This document shows, in pieces, positions 24,173 through 34,360 of a stretch of 64,000 bases of DNA (position 1 is the stretch's first letter; the number at the start of each line of letters is the position of its first letter). A program made the position numbers and the translations under genes. Origin of the DNA: HXMU1420-13 sp965228545 (GTDB taxonomy: Bacteria; Bacteroidota; Rhodothermia; Balneolales; Balneolaceae). The notes beneath the pieces were generated by a model. It ran no database searches and had not been told where the DNA came from. It saw nothing but the letters and a program-made list of their open reading frames with translations. The DNA is taken from positions 1-64,000 of the forward strand of contig OZ245822.1 in the NCBI GenBank assembly GCA_965228545.1. Reading direction: 5' to 3'.

Positions 24173-25711
24173 TTATCTACGATGAAAACGCTGTTTAATG
24201 ATATCTTGAATGGGTTTTTCATCAATTTTAGATTCCAGCCATCCTATGATGTCCAAGTATAAAAAAGCTCGGCGCTGATAGGGTTGATCCTGAATTTGTT
24301 GCAGACGATCCCGAAGTTTGATGAATTCTTTTTTAAGATAATCGGGACGAACTGAGCTTAGATTTCGTAGGAATTTGAGAATCTCTTCCTGAACTGAGTT
24401 CAGATCATTCATTTTACGAATAAAGCGATAGGTGCTTCGAACCTGATATTCTACCAAGATCTGATTGCCAAGTTCAAAGTGAGCAATCAGGCTTAATATT
24501 CGGGCAAAGCAATGGATGTCTTCACGAAGTCTGGGATCAGGATAGTTGATTATTTTATTCAGATAGGTGATGCAAGTCTTGAATTTGCCGGCACCAAAAA
24601 ACAAACAGGCGATTTTGTAATAAAATACGAGAATCCGATGCGAATCAATTTTATGCTGATACTTTTCAATCTGTTTCTCCAACTGCGCGACAATGGATAA
24701 GCCATCTACGAACTGCCCGTTCATGAAATAGCTGTTGATCTTACTCGTGTAATAGTATTGGAACCCTAAGGTTTCAAGATTTTCATTAGAACGCACCGGT
24801 GGATTTTGAACAAATTCCTCCAGTTGATGCATTACCTCGTCGTGTTTTTGCGGATGCCCTAAAATGAACAAAGCTTCGAGTAAAACATGCATGCCTTTTA
24901 AGTACCAGATTGGCTCTAATTCCAGCATGTCACGATTAGTGTGAAAAAGCTCGACCCATTTTTGGGCGTATCGGTACTGCATTAAAAAATCCTGTACGAT
25001 TAAACTGTACCAGGCATGCGATACATTGTAGTAGAGCTCATCGAAAAAGTCGGTATCATTTAGATCGATTTGTTTAAGGGCATTCTCGAAAAACTTCTTT
25101 GTGATGTCGTAATCGCGCTCGTTTCGTACATGTCCTGCTTTTATGTAAATCCCGTATAATCGCAACGACAGATTCGATAGTGCATGATACCTCTCCACCG
25201 ATTTTACCGATTCTTCGGTTTGTTCGATCAGCTCGTCGGCCCGATTTCGTAAACTTCGAGTGATATACTGCGATTCGATAAGCTTTTCGAATCCCAATAT
25301 TTCGGTTGTTAAAGTAATCCGATGATTTTGTGCTGAAAGCTGCTTGGCTTTATCCAGAATTTTAAGGCTCTGTTTGTACAATCCTTTATCGTACAAAATT
25401 CTCGCATAATCGATCTGCTCTCGTAATTGAATATCGATATTATGATTGGTGTAATTGAGCCGAAGACTGGTAAGAATTTGTTTATAAAGATGCGCTTTCA
25501 GATTCGAAAACTGTGCTTTTTTCAAATCACTGATCTTAGAACAGATTACATCCTCGTCGTATTCTTTCGCCTTATCAATCGCATCAAACAACTGAATAAA
25601 TTTCGCATCAGAAGAGCTTGTGCGAGTGGCATAAATCTTAAATGATCGTTTTTCAGCCTTGGTAAGCGATTTAATTAGCTGATAAAGATGGTCGTTTGGT
25701 TGGTTGGGCAT
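24173..25711 (-). CDS. Helical-repeat (TPR-like) protein of unknown function
   Basis: A 512-residue soluble protein without signal peptide. It begins with a conserved-looking LIKSLTKAEKRSFKIYATR and is almost wholly alpha-helical, with TPR-like phrases such as ARILYDKGLYKQSLKILDKAKQL and CLFFGAGKFKTCITYLNKI. I do not recognise a named family beyond this. It lies between the ilv and leu operons, 110 bp upstream of the ilv leader on the same strand and divergent from leuA. A scaffold role is a guess. Confidence 0.65.
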   Translation of the reverse strand: MPNQPNDHLYQLIKSLTKAEKRSFKIYATRTSSSDAKFIQLFDAIDKAKEYDEDVICSKISDLKKAQFSNLKAHLYKQILTSLRLNYTNHNIDIQLREQIDYARILYDKGLYKQSLKILDKAKQLSAQNHRITLTTEILGFEKLIESQYITRSLRNRADELIEQTEESVKSVERYHALSNLSLRLYGIYIKAGHVRNERDYDITKKFFENALKQIDLNDTDFFDELYYNVSHAWYSLIVQDFLMQYRYAQKWVELFHTNRDMLELEPIWYLKGMHVLLEALFILGHPQKHDEVMHQLEEFVQNPPVRSNENLETLGFQYYYTSKINSYFMNGQFVDGLSIVAQLEKQIEKYQHKIDSHRILVFYYKIACLFFGAGKFKTCITYLNKIINYPDPRLREDIHCFARILSLIAHFELGNQILVEYQVRSTYRFIRKMNDLNSVQEEILKFLRNLSSVRPDYLKKEFIKLRDRLQQIQDQPYQRRAFLYLDIIGWLESKIDEKPIQDIIKQRFHRR

Positions 25712-25915
25712 TGTAATTAATTAGATATAAAAATATCTACATCCAAAATAAAATAAGTGAGTTAACAATGGTGTCCTGCATCAGATACCAATTTGGGTGT
25801 TGTAATATAATTAGATTGCGGTTTCGGATAATTTCAGAGCGACTCTAATTTCTGCGACAATCACTTACACCTCAAACGGTAAGTAGAAGTCTAAAAATCA
25901 GCAATCAACAGACAA

Positions 25916-27079
25916 ATGCCAAACAAACGCATTCAAATATTCGACACCACACTACGCGACGGAGAACAAGTCCCGGGCTGTCAGCTCAATACGGACGAAA
26001 AGATCGAAGTAGCGCTGGCACTGGAAGCCTTAGGTGTAGATGTAATGGAAGTTGGATTCCCGATTTCAAGTCCGGGCGATTTCCATTCTGTTCATAAAAT
26101 TGCTCAGATTATTAAAAATACTACCGTTTGTGCTCTTTCGCGTGCTGTACCGAAAGACATCGAAGTAGCAGCTCAAGCTTTAAAAGGAGCTGCCCGACCA
26201 CGCATTCATACAGGAATTGGAACCTCTGATAGCCATATCTACGATAAACTTAAAAGTAACCGTGAAAAAGTTATTGAGCGGGGCGTAGCTGCAGTAAAAT
26301 TGGCTAAAAGTTTTGTAGAAGATGTTGAGTTTTATGCGGAGGATGCCGGAAGAACCGACAATGAGTTTCTTGCGAAAGTAATCGAAGCTGCTATTGCTGC
26401 CGGCGCAACCGTCGTAAATATCCCGGATACAACCGGTTACTGCTTACCATGGCAATACGGTGAAAAGATCAAATTTCTAAAAGAGAATGTGAAAGGAATC
26501 GATAAAGCAATCATTTCTACTCACTGCCACAACGATTTAGGCTTGGCCACTGCCAATTCTATTGCCGGAGTTGTAAATGGAGCTGGTCAAATAGAGTGCA
26601 CCATAAATGGTATAGGAGAACGTGCCGGAAATGCATCATTAGAAGAAGTGGTGATGATTATGCGCCAGCATCAGGATTTAAATCACGATACCGGTATTAA
26701 TACACGGTGTTTAAAAGCAACAAGTGAGTTAGTTGCAACCAAAATGCGCATGCCGGTTCAACCTAACAAAGCTATCGTTGGCTCAAATGCTTTCTCGCAT
26801 TCTTCCGGAATTCATCAGGATGGAGTTATCAAAAAACGTGAGACCTACGAAATAATTGACCCGAATGAAGTTGGGGTAAATGAATCCTCTATCGTGTTAA
26901 CCGCCAGAAGTGGTCGTGCCGCTTTAAATTACAGGGCAAAAAAACTTGGGTTTAATGTCACCAGAGAAGACATGGAAGGCTATTATCAGGAATTTTTAGA
27001 CATCGCCGACAAGAAAAAAGTAGTGCAGGATGAAGATCTGATTTCACTATTTTCAAAAACAGAGGTAAAGTCGGCTTAA
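25916..27079 (+). CDS. leuA: 2-isopropylmalate synthase, short form
   Basis: Condenses acetyl-CoA with 2-oxoisovalerate, first step of leucine synthesis. The TIM-barrel motifs DTTLRDGEQVPG near the start and STHCHNDLGLATANS at about 202 are clear, with GIGERAGNASLEEV downstream. At 387 residues it ends after a helical linker and lacks the C-terminal LeuA allosteric domain of typical enzymes of about 510 residues. A homocitrate- or citramalate-synthase role is possible in principle, but its position as first gene of leuACDB favours LeuA. No leader peptide or terminator is seen upstream. Confidence 0.87.
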   Translation: MPNKRIQIFDTTLRDGEQVPGCQLNTDEKIEVALALEALGVDVMEVGFPISSPGDFHSVHKIAQIIKNTTVCALSRAVPKDIEVAAQALKGAARPRIHTGIGTSDSHIYDKLKSNREKVIERGVAAVKLAKSFVEDVEFYAEDAGRTDNEFLAKVIEAAIAAGATVVNIPDTTGYCLPWQYGEKIKFLKENVKGIDKAIISTHCHNDLGLATANSIAGVVNGAGQIECTINGIGERAGNASLEEVVMIMRQHQDLNHDTGINTRCLKATSELVATKMRMPVQPNKAIVGSNAFSHSSGIHQDGVIKKRETYEIIDPNEVGVNESSIVLTARSGRAALNYRAKKLGFNVTREDMEGYYQEFLDIADKKKVVQDEDLISLFSKTEVKSA

Positions 27080-27082
27080 TCT

Positions 27083-28492
27083 ATGGGAAAAACACTTTTT
27101 GAGAAAGTTTGGAATCGCCACGTTGTAGCAGAAGTTGAGGGTGGCCAAGAAATCATTTACATCGATCGACATTTTATTCATGAAGTAACAAGTCCGCAAG
27201 CATTTGATGGAATTCGGAATCGTGGTATAGGATTATTTCGAAAAGAACGAATTGTTGCAACGGCTGATCATAACGTGCCAACTAAAGATCAGCACCTACC
27301 CATCAAAGATTTTTTAAGCAAGCATCAGGTAGATACGCTAACCAAAAATTGCAAAGAATTTGGAATCGATTTGTACGGACTTGGTCATCCGTTTCAAGGA
27401 ATCGTGCATGTAATTGGGCCAGAACTTGGGATTACTAAACCGGGAATGACCATTGTTTGTGGAGACAGCCACACATCAACACATGGAGCTTTTGGAACCA
27501 TTGCTTTCGGGATTGGAACGTCGCAAGTTGAACAAGTGATGGCAACTCAATGTTTGTTGCTTCAGCGGCCGAAAACGATGCGCATCACCATTGAAGGAAC
27601 ATTACAAAAAGGAGTATTTTCGAAGGATTTGATTCTCTACATCATTTCGAAATTGGGTACAGCAGGTGGTACCGGCTACTTCGTGGAATATGCCGGATCT
27701 GCCATTCGTTCGCTTTCGATGGAAGCCAGAATGACGATTTGCAACATGAGTATAGAAATGGGCGCAAGAGGTGGAATGATTGCTCCCGATAAAACTACAT
27801 TCAATTACATTAAAGACCGGAAACACGCTCCGAAAGGAGAAGAATGGGAAAAAGCCGTAGAATATTGGAGCAGTTTATTTTCGGATGAAGATGCTGTTTT
27901 TGACGCAGAATCTAATTTTGATGCGGGTGAAATTGAACCAATGATAACCTATGGAACTAACCCCGGAATGGGTATTGGAATCACTCAAAAAGTCCCAACT
28001 TCATCTCAGGTTAATAGTCCGGAATCTTTGAAAAAGTCGCTGGATTACATGGGACTGACCGAAGGAGAAACTCTGATCGGGAAGCCCATCGACCATGTTT
28101 TTATTGGCAGTTGTACCAATAGCCGAATCGAAGATCTTCGGATAGTGGCAGAGTTTGTAAAAGGAAAAAAGAAAGCAGAAAATGTAACGGCCATGATCGT
28201 ACCCGGCTCGAAACAGGTAGAAGAACAAGCCCGGAAAGAAGGATTACATCAAATTTTGGAAGAGGCCGGTTTCGAATTACGAGAGCCCGGTTGTTCGGCC
28301 TGTTTAGGCATGAACGACGATAAAATTCCGAAAGGGGAATATTGCGTTTCCACATCCAATCGAAATTTTGAAGGAAGACAAGGGCCAGGTGCTAGAACTA
28401 TGTTGGTAAGTCCGTTAACAGCCGCGGTAATTGCCGTAGAAGGTAAAATATCTGATGCCCGAAACTTTATTGGTGCGGAGGTACCTGCTTGA
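27083..28492 (+). CDS. leuC: 3-isopropylmalate dehydratase large subunit
   Basis: Aconitase-family iron-sulfur subunit isomerising 2- to 3-isopropylmalate. CGDSHTSTHGAFGT lies at about 131-144, and the [4Fe-4S] cysteines are in FIGSCTNSR and GCSACLGMN. At 469 residues it is the bacterial LeuC length. It starts 3 bp after leuA and its stop overlaps the leuD start as TGATG, so it is a tightly coupled operon member. Confidence 0.95.
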   Translation: MGKTLFEKVWNRHVVAEVEGGQEIIYIDRHFIHEVTSPQAFDGIRNRGIGLFRKERIVATADHNVPTKDQHLPIKDFLSKHQVDTLTKNCKEFGIDLYGLGHPFQGIVHVIGPELGITKPGMTIVCGDSHTSTHGAFGTIAFGIGTSQVEQVMATQCLLLQRPKTMRITIEGTLQKGVFSKDLILYIISKLGTAGGTGYFVEYAGSAIRSLSMEARMTICNMSIEMGARGGMIAPDKTTFNYIKDRKHAPKGEEWEKAVEYWSSLFSDEDAVFDAESNFDAGEIEPMITYGTNPGMGIGITQKVPTSSQVNSPESLKKSLDYMGLTEGETLIGKPIDHVFIGSCTNSRIEDLRIVAEFVKGKKKAENVTAMIVPGSKQVEEQARKEGLHQILEEAGFELREPGCSACLGMNDDKIPKGEYCVSTSNRNFEGRQGPGARTMLVSPLTAAVIAVEGKISDARNFIGAEVPA

Positions 28493-29085
28493 TGGAAAAA
28501 TTCGGAATACTAGAATCCACGGTGGTTCCTATTAAAGTGAAGGATATTGATACCGATCAAATCATCCCTGCTCGTTTTCTGAAAGCTACTTCAAGAGAAG
28601 GATTTGGCGAAAACTTATTTCGTGATTGGCGCTACGATGAGGATGATAATCCTAAACCGGACTTCATTTTAAACTCAGAAAAATATAGTGGCTCCATATT
28701 AGTAGCCGACGAGAATTTTGGATGTGGATCTAGCCGAGAGCATGCGGCTTGGGCGTTGGTAGATTATGGATTTAGAGCCGTTGTGTCCAGTTACTTTGCT
28801 GACATATTCAAGGGGAATGCACTTAATAACGGATTGTTACCGGTACAAGTAAGTCCGGGGTTTTTGAAAGAAATTTTCAGTCATATCGAAGAAAATCCGC
28901 AGCAATATGTACTCATCGATTTACCAAATCAAACAATTTCAATTTCCGACACAGAACTATCAGAACAGTTCGAAATTAATTCATATAAAAAAATGTGCAT
29001 GCTTAACGGTTACGATGATATTGATTTTTTATTGAGTAAAAAGGCCGATATTGAATTATTTGAGAAGCAGCATATAGAGTTTTAA
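28492..29085 (+). CDS. leuD: 3-isopropylmalate dehydratase small subunit
   Basis: Swivelling domain partner of LeuC. Conserved DTDQIIPARFLK near the start and FGCGSSREHAAWAL at about 76-90 are typical. I take the ATG at 28492, which shares one base with the leuC stop; a TTG one codon earlier would add a residue. 197 residues, normal length. Confidence 0.94.
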   Translation: MEKFGILESTVVPIKVKDIDTDQIIPARFLKATSREGFGENLFRDWRYDEDDNPKPDFILNSEKYSGSILVADENFGCGSSREHAAWALVDYGFRAVVSSYFADIFKGNALNNGLLPVQVSPGFLKEIFSHIEENPQQYVLIDLPNQTISISDTELSEQFEINSYKKMCMLNGYDDIDFLLSKKADIELFEKQHIEF

Positions 29086-29089
29086 ACGT

Positions 29090-30205
29090 ATGGAAAAACG
29101 AATTGCAGTGTTAGCCGGTGATGGAATCGGTCCCGAAGTTGTAAAACAGGCGATAAAGGTACTAGATGCCATTGGGCATAGGTTCTCGCACAATTTTACC
29201 TACGATATTGCATTAGTTGGCGCGGCGGCTATCGATGAAACGGGTAACCCATTGCCCGATGAAACTATTGAAGCGTGTAAATTATCGGATGGAGTACTTT
29301 TTGGGGCAATTGGTGATCCAAAATATGATAATGATCCTTCAGCGAAAGTACGTCCGGAACAAGGGCTACTCAAATTAAGAAAGAGCCTCGGATTGTATGC
29401 GAATATTCGTCCTGTGCATCTATATAACTCCTTAATCGAACGATCTCCACTAAAAGAGAATCGAATTGTGGGCACGGATTTAGTGGTTTATCGCGAGCTA
29501 ACCGGTGGGATTTATTTCGGAGAGAAAGGGAGAATGAATAATGGAACTACGGCCTTTGATCATTGCGAATATAGCGTTAATGAGATCGAACGCGTAGCCA
29601 ATTTAGCCTTTGAGGCAGCACTTCGACGCCGAAAAAAACTTACATTGGTTGATAAAGCGAATGTGTTAGAAACGTCACGTTTATGGCGAGAAACTGTTCA
29701 GAAATTAGCACAGAATTATCCGTTGGTGGAAGTTGAATACCTGTTTGTGGATAATGCTGCCATGCAAATTATACAGCGCCCCAATGAGTTTGATGTAATT
29801 CTCACCGAAAATATGTTTGGGGATATAATCAGCGATGAAACGAGTGTAATTACCGGTTCGATTGGATTGTTACCATCAGCTTCTGTGGGTGATAATACGG
29901 CCTTATTCGAGCCTATACACGGCAGTTATCCGGAAGCTGCCGGAAAAGATATTGCTAATCCTGTGGCTACTATTTTGTCGGTAGCAATGATGCTCGATCA
30001 CTTCGATATGCACGAGGAAGCAAAGCTAGTGCACACTACGGTAAAAAAAGTAATCGATAAAGGCTTAGTAACTCCGGATTTAAATCCGGAGAGTTTTATA
30101 GCTTGTTCAAAAGTTGGGGATGTAATCAGCTTGCTTATCGAATCTGATTTAGAGGATGAAAACGCCTTCGACAACCTTTTTGAAGGAAATTTGCCTTTGA
30201 TTTAG
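29090..30205 (+). CDS. leuB: 3-isopropylmalate dehydrogenase
   Basis: NAD-dependent oxidative decarboxylase, third leucine step. The beta-decarboxylating dehydrogenase motifs are present: GDGIGPEV at 9-16, RPEQGLLKLRKSLGLYANIRP, a catalytic-region RELTGGIYFGEKG, TLVDKANVLETSRLWR and the signature NMFGDIISDE. 371 residues. It ends the leuACDB operon; no clear terminator follows, so read-through to the CBS gene 72 bp away is possible. Confidence 0.95.
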   Translation: MEKRIAVLAGDGIGPEVVKQAIKVLDAIGHRFSHNFTYDIALVGAAAIDETGNPLPDETIEACKLSDGVLFGAIGDPKYDNDPSAKVRPEQGLLKLRKSLGLYANIRPVHLYNSLIERSPLKENRIVGTDLVVYRELTGGIYFGEKGRMNNGTTAFDHCEYSVNEIERVANLAFEAALRRRKKLTLVDKANVLETSRLWRETVQKLAQNYPLVEVEYLFVDNAAMQIIQRPNEFDVILTENMFGDIISDETSVITGSIGLLPSASVGDNTALFEPIHGSYPEAAGKDIANPVATILSVAMMLDHFDMHEEAKLVHTTVKKVIDKGLVTPDLNPESFIACSKVGDVISLLIESDLEDENAFDNLFEGNLPLI

Positions 30206-30277
30206 TACGAATATTTGTAAATCTGATGTACTTATCTATTATTGTAGGTATAAATCACAACAAATTGAGGAGTCATC

Positions 30278-30739
30278 ATGGTTATCAGTTATAAAGCCGC
30301 CCAACGAAAAGAGCCAAAGTTTAAAGAACAAGCCATTCAGGTAAAGGATTTTATGACCACTAAGCTCATTACGTTCAAACCGGATGAGTCGATGCATACC
30401 GTTATAGAGACTTTGGTAGCAAAAGGGATTTCCGGCGCTCCTGTGATCGATGACGAAGGAAAACTAATTGGTGTTGTTTCGGAAGGGGATTGCCTTAAAC
30501 AAGTTGTACGTGGTAAATATCTAAATACTCCTGAACTTATTGGTTCGGTAATAAACTATATGACACCGGAACCCACCTGTGTTGGACCTGAAGAAAACAT
30601 TATGGAAGTAGCTAAAAAATTCCTTGAACTCAGAATTCGCCGGTTTCCGGTACTAGAAAATGGGAAGCTGATCGGGCAAATTAGTCAGCGCGATGTAATG
30701 GCTGCCATTCAAAATCTGGAGCAAGAACGCTGGAAATAA
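30278..30739 (+). CDS. Tandem CBS-domain protein
   Basis: A 153-residue protein made of two CBS motifs (VKDFMTTKLITFKPDESM and INYMTPEPTCVGPEENI), each followed by the usual GAPVIDDEGKLIGVVSEGDCL or RFPVLENGKLIGQISQRDV. CBS pairs bind adenosine nucleotides. A strong ribosome binding site gaggag (30267-30272) precedes the ATG. It follows leuB by 72 bp. No effector domain is attached, so it probably acts as a stand-alone nucleotide sensor; the partner is unknown. Confidence 0.88.
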   Translation: MVISYKAAQRKEPKFKEQAIQVKDFMTTKLITFKPDESMHTVIETLVAKGISGAPVIDDEGKLIGVVSEGDCLKQVVRGKYLNTPELIGSVINYMTPEPTCVGPEENIMEVAKKFLELRIRRFPVLENGKLIGQISQRDVMAAIQNLEQERWK

Positions 30740-30820
30740 ATCCCCGTCCAATTCATATCTCACTTTAGAAAAAATCTGGCTACATTCAGCCGAAATCGAA
30801 GTTAAATTTATCATTCGGCT

Positions 30821-32410
30821 ATGAAGAAATTCTGCTCAAAGGTTCTGTTTCTGTTCATATTTATAGGGATCACTGCTTGTACTCAAAACCCAGAAACAGG
30901 TAATGATGATTACTACCTACCGTGGGAAGAATTAGGCGAGCTTTTCCATGAGGTACAAATGGAAGGGATTTTCCCCGATTCAAAAACTTTTGTCGATTAT
31001 ACCCCAAAACGAGCACCTCAGGAAATTTTGGCCGACTATCAATCGCGTAAAAACGATGATGATTTTTCGTTAGAAGCATTTGTTGAGGAAAATTTCAATC
31101 CACCTTTCCAACCCGGCGCTATTGATGTAGATACCTCAAAACCCATGATAGAGCATTTAAATACGTTTTGGGCTAGCCTAACCCGAAGCAGTGAAGATGC
31201 AGGAGCATACAGTACATTAATTCCTTTACCTAGCGAATACGTAGTTCCTGGTGGACGATTTCGTGAAATTTATTACTGGGACTCTTATTTCACCATGATA
31301 GGATTAGGAGTTTCCGGTCGCGTAGATTTAATCGAATCGATGCTCGATAATTTTAAGTATCAAGTTGAAACTATCGGATACATCCCGAATGGAAATCGAA
31401 CCTACTTTTTGGGGAGAAGTCAGCCACCATTTTTCGGAGCCATGGTTAATTTATACGCACAATATACTTCTGCAGAAGAAGCAGCGAAGTATTTACAGGC
31501 TCTTCAGGCCGAATACGATTTCTGGATGGATGGGAAAAATCAATTATCAGCCGAAAATCCCGTGTACCGAAGAGTAGTAAAAATGGGTGACTATGTGGTT
31601 AATCGATACCACGATGATTTACCGGAACCCAGACCGGAATCCTATCGCGAAGACGTTGAGCTGGCACATGGAATGACCGATGAACGAGCTGCAAAATTAT
31701 TTCTAGACCTGCGCGCGGCCTGCGAATCTGGTTGGGATTTCAGTGCACGGTGGTTCGAAGATGGAAACGATTTTACCACCATCAGAACCAGCGAAATTGC
31801 CCCAATTGATTTGAATTCGATCCTGTATCACACCGAGAATGTGCTCGCAATGTTGTACGAAGCCACCGGAAATGAAGCTCGTGCGGCTGAATTCAAACTT
31901 CTAGCCGAACAAAGAGCAGCTGCCATTAATGATATTTTTTGGAACGAGGATTCTGAACTCTTTATGGATGTGTTATGGGTTGATGGAACATTTACGGATA
32001 GAGTTACGGCTGCAAGTTTTTATCCGATGTATTTTAGAGCCGCGTCTGAAAATCATGGAAATACACAAGTACCACATCTGATGGAAAAACTGCGAAAAGA
32101 CGGAGGAATGCTTACTTCTGTGTATAAATCCGGGCAGCAATGGGACGAACCAAACGGCTGGGCTCCTTTACAATGGATTGCCTATAAAGGCTTAGAGCAT
32201 TATGGAATGGAATCTGAAGCAGAAGAAATGGCTCGAGATTGGTTGGCTGTTAACAGAAAAGTGTATGCAGCAACCGGTAAAATGATGGAAAAATACAACG
32301 TTGCCGATACCACTTTACTGGCCGGTGGTGGGGAATATCCAACTCAAGATGGCTTTGGCTGGACCAACGGTATTGCATTAGCTCTCGATGCCGAGATTGA
32401 AAAGTATTAA
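30821..32410 (+). CDS. treA: Trehalase lipoprotein (GH37)
   Basis: Hydrolyses trehalose to two glucose. It has a lipobox (GITAC, about residue 20). GH37 signatures are present: PGGRFREIYYWDSYFTMIGL at about 141-160, IPNGNRTYFLGRSQPP, the catalytic-region QWDEPNGWAPLQW and a C-terminal GEYPTQDGFGWTNG. At 529 residues it resembles periplasmic trehalases. It should be anchored in the envelope. recQ starts 9 bp after its stop, but that coupling looks incidental. A distantly related glucosidase-like gene is at 52560. Confidence 0.93.
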   Translation: MKKFCSKVLFLFIFIGITACTQNPETGNDDYYLPWEELGELFHEVQMEGIFPDSKTFVDYTPKRAPQEILADYQSRKNDDDFSLEAFVEENFNPPFQPGAIDVDTSKPMIEHLNTFWASLTRSSEDAGAYSTLIPLPSEYVVPGGRFREIYYWDSYFTMIGLGVSGRVDLIESMLDNFKYQVETIGYIPNGNRTYFLGRSQPPFFGAMVNLYAQYTSAEEAAKYLQALQAEYDFWMDGKNQLSAENPVYRRVVKMGDYVVNRYHDDLPEPRPESYREDVELAHGMTDERAAKLFLDLRAACESGWDFSARWFEDGNDFTTIRTSEIAPIDLNSILYHTENVLAMLYEATGNEARAAEFKLLAEQRAAAINDIFWNEDSELFMDVLWVDGTFTDRVTAASFYPMYFRAASENHGNTQVPHLMEKLRKDGGMLTSVYKSGQQWDEPNGWAPLQWIAYKGLEHYGMESEAEEMARDWLAVNRKVYAATGKMMEKYNVADTTLLAGGGEYPTQDGFGWTNGIALALDAEIEKY

Positions 32411-32419
32411 CCTACCGGT

Positions 32420-34360
32420 TTGAATGATTCAACCTTATTATTTGAGCAGGCTGAAACCAATTTAGCAAAATATTGGGGATACCCTGGGTTTCGCGATGGA
32501 CAGGATACAGTAGTGAATTCTGTATTCGCAAGTAAAGATACCTTAGTACTATTTCCAACCGGAGGGGGTAAATCGTTATGTTATCAAGTGCCGGCTACTG
32601 TATTTGAAGGAATTACTCTGGTGATTTCCCCTTTGGTTGCGTTAATGCAAGATCAGGTAAAACAACTTAAAGATCGGGGAATTTCAGCTACGTTTATTAA
32701 TAGTACCATTCCCTACTACGAAGTTGAACAACGATTAGTAAACGCTCGAAATGGAATGTACAAACTGCTGTATTGTGCACCGGAACGGTTACATAGCCCG
32801 CTTTTCCAGGCCGAAATTCAAAAAATGAATGTGGAATTGGTTGCGGTTGATGAAGCGCATTGTATTTCGGAATGGGGGCATGATTTTCGCCCCTCGTATC
32901 GAACCATTCGTGAGGCATTAGCGATACTTCCGAATTCTACACGTTGGCTTGCACTTACCGCAACAGCAACACCCGAAGTAAGAAAAGACATCCTTGATAA
33001 CCTGCAATTTGTTGAGCCAACCGTAATATCAAAAGGCTTTGCCCGGCCAAATTTACTTTGGTGGGTTATCCAATCAGAAAATAAAAAACCTGCTATCGAG
33101 CGATCTATACTAAAAGCGGCAGAAAATGGAAATGGCTTGATGTATGGTGGAACTCGAAAAAATTGTGAACAATGGGCAGTTCGACTCTCTAACATAGGCC
33201 TAAAAACCGAGGCCTATCATGCAGGAATAGAATCAGAAAAAAGAAAGCAAATACAACAGCGCTGGGTTAGTGGAGAAACACCAATGGTTGTAGCAACCAA
33301 TGCTTTTGGAATGGGAATCGACAAACCGGATTGCCGATTTGTGATCCACGAAGAAATGCCTTATTCCATCGAAGCTTATTATCAGGAAGCAGGAAGAGCC
33401 GGACGTGACGGGGCTGAAAGTTACCCCATGTTGTACTACAGAGATTCAGATTTTATACGTGCCAGAAAACGTATTCAGGATAATTATCCAACCTGGGAGG
33501 AGCTTTCAAAAATATATAATGCGTTATGTGATGATTTAGGCTTAGCGATCGGTTCAGGAATGGAAGAATTCGCTTCTTTGAATGTAGAGCGAGTTAAAAC
33601 CAGATCCGGGCTTCCTATCTCGATTATAAAATCAGGAATAAAACTGTTAGCTCAATTCGACGTGCTGGTGATGCAACAAGAGGTGAAACCTAGAGTGCAG
33701 CTGCAATTTGTGCTAAGTATGGAAATGATCAAGAAATTCAAAGAACGATGTGAGAATCCTGATAAAGCTGAATTTCTTGACAAATTAGTACGCTTATTCG
33801 GCCACCACGCTTTTTCGAATATGGTTGAATTAGAAACAGAGATGCTTTTTGATAGATTGAATATAAGTAGGAACAGTTTGATTAAAGCACTTAATGTGTT
33901 GATGCAACATGATGGCGTGTTGATGTTTTCCATGTTAGACGATAACAGCCTGATCCAGTTGATTAGTGCAAGAATGCAATATCTACCTATTCCAAAACCG
34001 CAAATAGAAAATTACCGTAACAACCTGCTTGCTAAGTTGGACTATATGCAAGGGTATGCAATTACTGATGTGTGCAGGGAAGTATACTTACTAAATTACT
34101 TTGGCGATGTACAGGCCGAGCCTTGCGGAAAATGCGACAATTGTAAACGTAACGGGAAACAACCCGTCGATCCGAGCCGCGAAGATATTAAAAAACTGTT
34201 CGATTTGTTGAAATCGGGAAGTCACACCGTATCAGAAGCTAGAACTGAATTAGCGTGGACTTTTGAACACACGCACAAAGTACTGGCTTATCTTCTACGC
34301 GAAGACATACTTGAACCAGTTACTGAAAAACCCGGGTATTTCCGGTCAAAGAATCACTAA
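32420..34360 (+). CDS. recQ: ATP-dependent DNA helicase RecQ
   Basis: A superfamily 2 3'-5' helicase. Walker A (FPTGGGKSLCYQ), the DEAH box (AVDEAHCISEWGHDFRPSY) and motif VI (QEAGRAGRDG) are intact. A RecQ-C-terminal zinc region ends with CGKCDNCK, followed by a short winged tail of about 60 residues; no HRDC domain. The start must be the TTG at 32420: the same frame holds a stop at 32408 and no ATG occurs before motif regions. The last 41 bp overlap a convergent lipoprotein gene. Confidence 0.93.
   Translation: MNDSTLLFEQAETNLAKYWGYPGFRDGQDTVVNSVFASKDTLVLFPTGGGKSLCYQVPATVFEGITLVISPLVALMQDQVKQLKDRGISATFINSTIPYYEVEQRLVNARNGMYKLLYCAPERLHSPLFQAEIQKMNVELVAVDEAHCISEWGHDFRPSYRTIREALAILPNSTRWLALTATATPEVRKDILDNLQFVEPTVISKGFARPNLLWWVIQSENKKPAIERSILKAAENGNGLMYGGTRKNCEQWAVRLSNIGLKTEAYHAGIESEKRKQIQQRWVSGETPMVVATNAFGMGIDKPDCRFVIHEEMPYSIEAYYQEAGRAGRDGAESYPMLYYRDSDFIRARKRIQDNYPTWEELSKIYNALCDDLGLAIGSGMEEFASLNVERVKTRSGLPISIIKSGIKLLAQFDVLVMQQEVKPRVQLQFVLSMEMIKKFKERCENPDKAEFLDKLVRLFGHHAFSNMVELETEMLFDRLNISRNSLIKALNVLMQHDGVLMFSMLDDNSLIQLISARMQYLPIPKPQIENYRNNLLAKLDYMQGYAITDVCREVYLLNYFGDVQAEPCGKCDNCKRNGKQPVDPSREDIKKLFDLLKSGSHTVSEARTELAWTFEHTHKVLAYLLREDILEPVTEKPGYFRSKNH

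Noticed and set aside
25712..25915. A leucine leader peptide or T-box before leuA
   Set aside because: A 26-codon frame exists (start near 25769) but is not leucine-rich, and no terminator or T-box motif follows.
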